This document shows, piece by piece, positions 12,591 to 14,843 of a DNA stretch of 14,843 nucleotides. The DNA comes from an uncultured Bacilli bacterium. Its GTDB lineage: Bacteria > Bacillota_I > Bacilli_A > RF39 > UBA660. The notes under the pieces are model-generated. The model was given only the letters and a program-made list of their open reading frames with translations. It was not told the DNA's origin and did no database searches. The translations under genes were made by a program, and so were the position numbers. Every line of letters begins with the position of its first letter. Within the stretch, counting starts at the first letter, position 1. The stretch lies in NCBI GenBank assembly GCA_947623755.1, contig CANQHB010000018.1, positions 1 through 14,843 of the forward strand, written 5' to 3'.

Positions 12591-14057
12591 ATGAATAACA
12601 ATAATGAAGTTAATGAGGGTTTAAATGCTTTATCTTTAGGAAGTGTAGGAAGTACTGATACGCCCAATGTGCCAATAAGTGAAATACCTCCAGTAAATCC
12701 GGTTCCTCCAGTGCCAGAGGCAGTGCAAGATATAAATGCCGTACCGTCAGCAATGACTGATAATAGCATACCTACCCCAATCGACCCAATGAGTGGTTTA
12801 ACTGGAGAAAGTGAACCAGTAGCCAATCCTGTACCACCAATAGAAAATCCCACGACTACGACAATGCCAGGAGAGACTGGAGTTCCTGGAGTGCAAGATA
12901 TAAATGCGGTTCCTACAATGGATTCAGTTTCGCCTGTACAACCTGTTGAGCCTGTTGCACCAGTAGAACCTGTGGCTCCGGTGGCGCCAGTAAATTATGA
13001 CGTACCCCAAGCAATTAATAATGTTAATGAAACCCCATTTTTTAATGAAATAGGAACAGTACCACCAATTCCAAGTATTCCAGATGTGCCAAATCCACCG
13101 ATGGGAAATGATTTATCACCAAAAGCGGAACAAGCACCTAAGAAAAAAGGAGGAGTTAATAAACTTATCTTTGTTCTTATTGTAGTGTTAGCCTTAGCCG
13201 CGGTGGGAGTTGGAGTATATATTTTCTTAAATAAAGCAAATAGTGCGAATGGAGCAACAATTACATTAAAAGAAGTAAAGATTGAACTAGGTGGAGAAAT
13301 TTCTAAAGATATTAATGATTATGCAGAGTTTAAAAATATGGATAGTTCTAGTTGTACACTAAATATAGCAACGATAGGTAGTTCGAGAACTTTAGGGGCT
13401 GAATATGAATATTCCGTAATTTGTGAAAATAATCGGACTTATCGAGGAAAAGCGGTGGTGGTAGATACAGTAGCGCCTGAGGCTGTTCCAAGATATGTAG
13501 AAGTAGGAATTAATGGAGAAGTAAAAGCTAGTGATTTTATAGAAAGTTGTACCGAAATAACAGAATGTAATTTAGCATTTAAAGATGAGGAACAGGTTAA
13601 ATCATATTTAAGTACGGCCGGAGATTATGAAGTAGTTATTGTAGCTTCCGATACTTCTAATAATACAAGTGAAGTTACCGCTCAATTAAAGGTAAGTTCA
13701 ACCGTCGCCGATATTTACTTAAATTGTACCAAAACATTAGATAATGGAAGTGTATTAACAAAATATGGCTTTAATGATGGAGTATTTAATAAAATAGGAC
13801 TTAGAACTTATTCCTTTAAATTAGATGAGACAACTTATGGAAATTTAAAGACCCAATATGGTAGTTTAAATAGTATTACCTATAATAATGTAACTGGTAA
13901 ACCTAATTTTATTGATGAAGAGACTACTTTAGAGATTACGGTAACATTAACGAATGAAGAATTAACCCAAGAATATGGAGGAGAACTACCAGAAGGTATT
14001 TCAGATTTAAAAGCCTTTTTTGAGGAAACAGAAGAAGTTTGTGCATTAGGTTATTAA
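12591..14057 (+). CDS. Membrane protein with proline-rich N-terminal region and extracytoplasmic Ig-like domain
   Basis: This 488-residue protein is unrecognised as a whole. Residues 1-180 are low complexity, rich in Pro, Val, Asn and Glu, with an eight-residue repeat VQDINAVP at 45-52 and 101-108 and a Pro-Val run at 115-134. A basic patch (KKKGGVNK, 184-191) precedes one transmembrane helix (about 191-213), implying the proline-rich part is cytoplasmic and the rest outside. The outer part contains an Ig-like/HYR-like stretch (about 285-368: VVDTVAPEAV, TAGDYEVVIVASDTSNNTS) and a C-terminal domain starting YLNCTKTLDNGS, which recalls DUF1307-type lipoproteins. Six cysteines, all extracytoplasmic (255, 278, 320, 326, 379, 484), suggest disulfides. 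It is a single gene flanked by its own promoter and terminator. Function is unknown. Confidence 0.8.
   Translation: MNNNNEVNEGLNALSLGSVGSTDTPNVPISEIPPVNPVPPVPEAVQDINAVPSAMTDNSIPTPIDPMSGLTGESEPVANPVPPIENPTTTTMPGETGVPGVQDINAVPTMDSVSPVQPVEPVAPVEPVAPVAPVNYDVPQAINNVNETPFFNEIGTVPPIPSIPDVPNPPMGNDLSPKAEQAPKKKGGVNKLIFVLIVVLALAAVGVGVYIFLNKANSANGATITLKEVKIELGGEISKDINDYAEFKNMDSSSCTLNIATIGSSRTLGAEYEYSVICENNRTYRGKAVVVDTVAPEAVPRYVEVGINGEVKASDFIESCTEITECNLAFKDEEQVKSYLSTAGDYEVVIVASDTSNNTSEVTAQLKVSSTVADIYLNCTKTLDNGSVLTKYGFNDGVFNKIGLRTYSFKLDETTYGNLKTQYGSLNSITYNNVTGKPNFIDEETTLEITVTLTNEELTQEYGGELPEGISDLKAFFEETEEVCALGY
12723..12746 (+). repeat. First copy of the VQDINAVP coding repeat
   Basis: The first 17 bases, GTGCAAGATATAAATGC, are identical to those at 12891-12907, and the encoded residues VQDINAVP are the same in both copies. 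The two copies lie in the proline-rich region of the 12591-14057 gene, 168 bases apart, which is an exact multiple of three. Confidence 0.85.
12891..12914 (+). repeat. Second copy of the VQDINAVP coding repeat
   Basis: Pairs with 12723-12746; only the third codon positions near the end differ. It suggests an internal duplication of a 56-residue unit that has otherwise diverged. Confidence 0.85.
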
Positions 14058-14065
14058 AAAATGTC

Positions 14066-14094
14066 AAAAGAATGAAAAAAATCATTCTTTTTTT
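14066..14094 (+). terminator. Intrinsic terminator after the proline-rich membrane protein gene
   Basis: AAAAGAATGA (14066-14075) pairs perfectly with TCATTCTTTT (14082-14091) around a six-A loop, and the T run continues to 14094. The A and T runs on both sides could make it act in both directions. Confidence 0.85.
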
Positions 14095-14113
14095 CATGCA
14101 ATTATCACAAATC

Positions 14114-14139
14114 TGTTATAATATATACTTATGGAGGTG
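14114..14139 (+). promoter_or_regulatory. Promoter and ribosome site of the response regulator
   Basis: Extended -10 TGTTATAAT (14114-14122) without a clear -35; ribosome site GGAGGTG (14133-14139) five bases before the ATG at 14145. Confidence 0.65.
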
Positions 14140-14144
14140 GATTC

Positions 14145-14813
14145 ATGAAAATTTTAATATGTGATGATGAAGCTTTAATTAGAGATGTTATTAAGCAATA
14201 TTTATTAGTAGAACATTTTATAGTGTTTGAAGCTAGTAATGGGATAGAAGCAATAGAAGTAGTGAAAAATAACGATATTGATTTGATAGTCATGGATATA
14301 ATGATGCCTAAAATGGACGGATATCAAGCAATAAAAGAAATTAAAGAAATAAAAGATATACCTTTTATTGTTTTAAGTGCGAGAAGTGAAGAATTTGATA
14401 AATTATATGGGTTTGATTTAGGAATTGATGATTATGTGACTAAACCTTTTTCGCCAAAAGAATTATTGGCGAGAATTAAAGCCGTTACGAAAAGATTACA
14501 AAGTGATAATGCTTTTTATAAGTATGAGACTTTAATATTAGATGATTTAGCGCATGAAGTAAGGGTAGATAATGCGATTTTAGAATTAACACCGAAAGAA
14601 TATGACTTATTAAAATATTTTATGCAAAATAAAAATATAGCCTTATCAAGAGAAGCTATATTAAGTAATGTTTGGGGATATGATTTTTATGGGGATGAGC
14701 GAACCGTAGATACGCATGTAAAAACATTAAGAAATAATTTAGGTAAATATCGGGATTTAATTAAAACAGTAAGAGGAATGGGGTATAAGTTTGAAATTAA
14801 AGAGAATATTTAG
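14145..14813 (+). CDS. Two-component response regulator, OmpR/PhoB family
   Basis: A 222-residue cytoplasmic DNA-binding regulator. The receiver domain (1-115) has the acidic pocket Asp7/Asp8, phosphoacceptor Asp51 in VMDIMMPKMDG, Ser78 as the switch Ser/Thr and Lys100 in the YVTKPFSPKELLAR block, so phosphorylation should be normal. The winged-helix output domain (about 125-220) shows LTPKEYDLLKYF, SREAILSNVWGYDFYGDERTVDTHVKTLRNNLG and TVRGMGYKF, all typical of OmpR-type effectors. The start has a strong ribosome site five bases away. Its 3' end overlaps a further frame that looks like the start of the cognate kinase. The signal sensed cannot be told here. Neighbouring envelope genes fit, but do not prove, an envelope-stress role. 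Confidence 0.96.
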   Translation: MKILICDDEALIRDVIKQYLLVEHFIVFEASNGIEAIEVVKNNDIDLIVMDIMMPKMDGYQAIKEIKEIKDIPFIVLSARSEEFDKLYGFDLGIDDYVTKPFSPKELLARIKAVTKRLQSDNAFYKYETLILDDLAHEVRVDNAILELTPKEYDLLKYFMQNKNIALSREAILSNVWGYDFYGDERTVDTHVKTLRNNLGKYRDLIKTVRGMGYKFEIKENI

Positions 14814-14843
14814 TAGTATTACTTTTAAAACTTTACTTTATTT
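14791..14843 (+). CDS. Probable histidine kinase, N-terminal fragment only
   Basis: An open frame from TTG at 14791 runs off the window end, overlapping the response regulator by 23 bases in another frame. It reads LKLKRIFSSITFKTLLY (17 codons; initiator would be Met): a basic start leading into a hydrophobic stretch, as in sensor kinases. GGGG (14780-14783) may serve as ribosome site. The previous in-frame stop is at 14770-14772, with no ATG in between. The identity rests on the usual regulator-kinase gene order and is tentative; a later ATG outside the window could be the true start. Confidence 0.45.
   Translation, partial: MKLKRIFSSITFKTLLY

Noticed and set aside
12548..12853. 101-codon open frame on the reverse strand, Gly/Thr-rich
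   Set aside because: Its Gly/Thr/Ser richness is the reverse complement of the proline/valine repeats of the real gene. It also runs through that gene's promoter.
1..14843. CRISPR array, insertion sequence, prophage, tRNA or rRNA
   Set aside because: Read through for spaced repeats, transposase or integrase motifs, and tRNA-like or rRNA-like segments; none were seen.

Overview
The window is about 70% A+T by eye and rich in Lys, Asn and Ile codons. It carries Shine-Dalgarno sites, sigma-A-type promoters (TTGACA/TATAAT, often with an extended -10) and intrinsic terminators, which points to a low-GC Gram-positive bacterium (Firmicutes). The pcrA-to-ligA order, a processive-type diacylglycerol glucosyltransferase, an OmpR-type regulator and long Asn/Lys-rich membrane proteins fit an uncultured Bacilli/Mollicutes-related gut lineage. 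That placement is inference. The code appears standard: Trp is TGG, and no TGA lies inside the recognised genes or ends any of the eleven complete ones.

Layout. 1-1020 (-): 5' part of a GT4 membrane-lipid glucosyltransferase, cut by the window edge. It is divergent from murI (1110-1835, +), and the two share a short promoter region containing a 16-bp perfect palindrome. 1832-2311 (-): a small regulator with two XRE-type helix-turn-helix domains, convergent with murI and overlapping its stop. 2312-2613: intergenic region with two promoters in front of pcrA (2614-4698). 4699-4903: pcrA downstream region with a TGA-interrupted short reading frame, a terminator and a competing hairpin. 4904-7802: sugar-nucleotidyltransferase-like gene overlapping ligA. 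7895-11276: three-gene membrane operon (small one-TM protein; dual solute-binding-like sensor with a degenerate GGDEF domain; YihY/BrkB membrane protein) ending in a terminator. 11364-12482: membrane-anchored SleB-like hydrolase with its own consensus promoter and terminator. 12591-14057: membrane protein with a proline-rich N-terminal region, also with promoter and terminator. 14145-14843: OmpR-family response regulator, with the start of what is probably its histidine kinase running off the edge.

Themes. Most genes concern the envelope (glycolipid synthesis, D-glutamate supply, a probable peptidoglycan hydrolase, membrane proteins, a two-component system) or DNA maintenance (PcrA, LigA). 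I saw no mobile element, CRISPR array, tRNA or rRNA and no clear sign of horizontal transfer; this looks mainly like a core chromosomal region. The least explained parts are the 7895-11276 operon, the tandem-HTH regulator with TTGTAAA repeats near both itself and that operon, and the pcrA downstream region. Several start codons were moved downstream of the longest open frame because the Shine-Dalgarno site decides the start.
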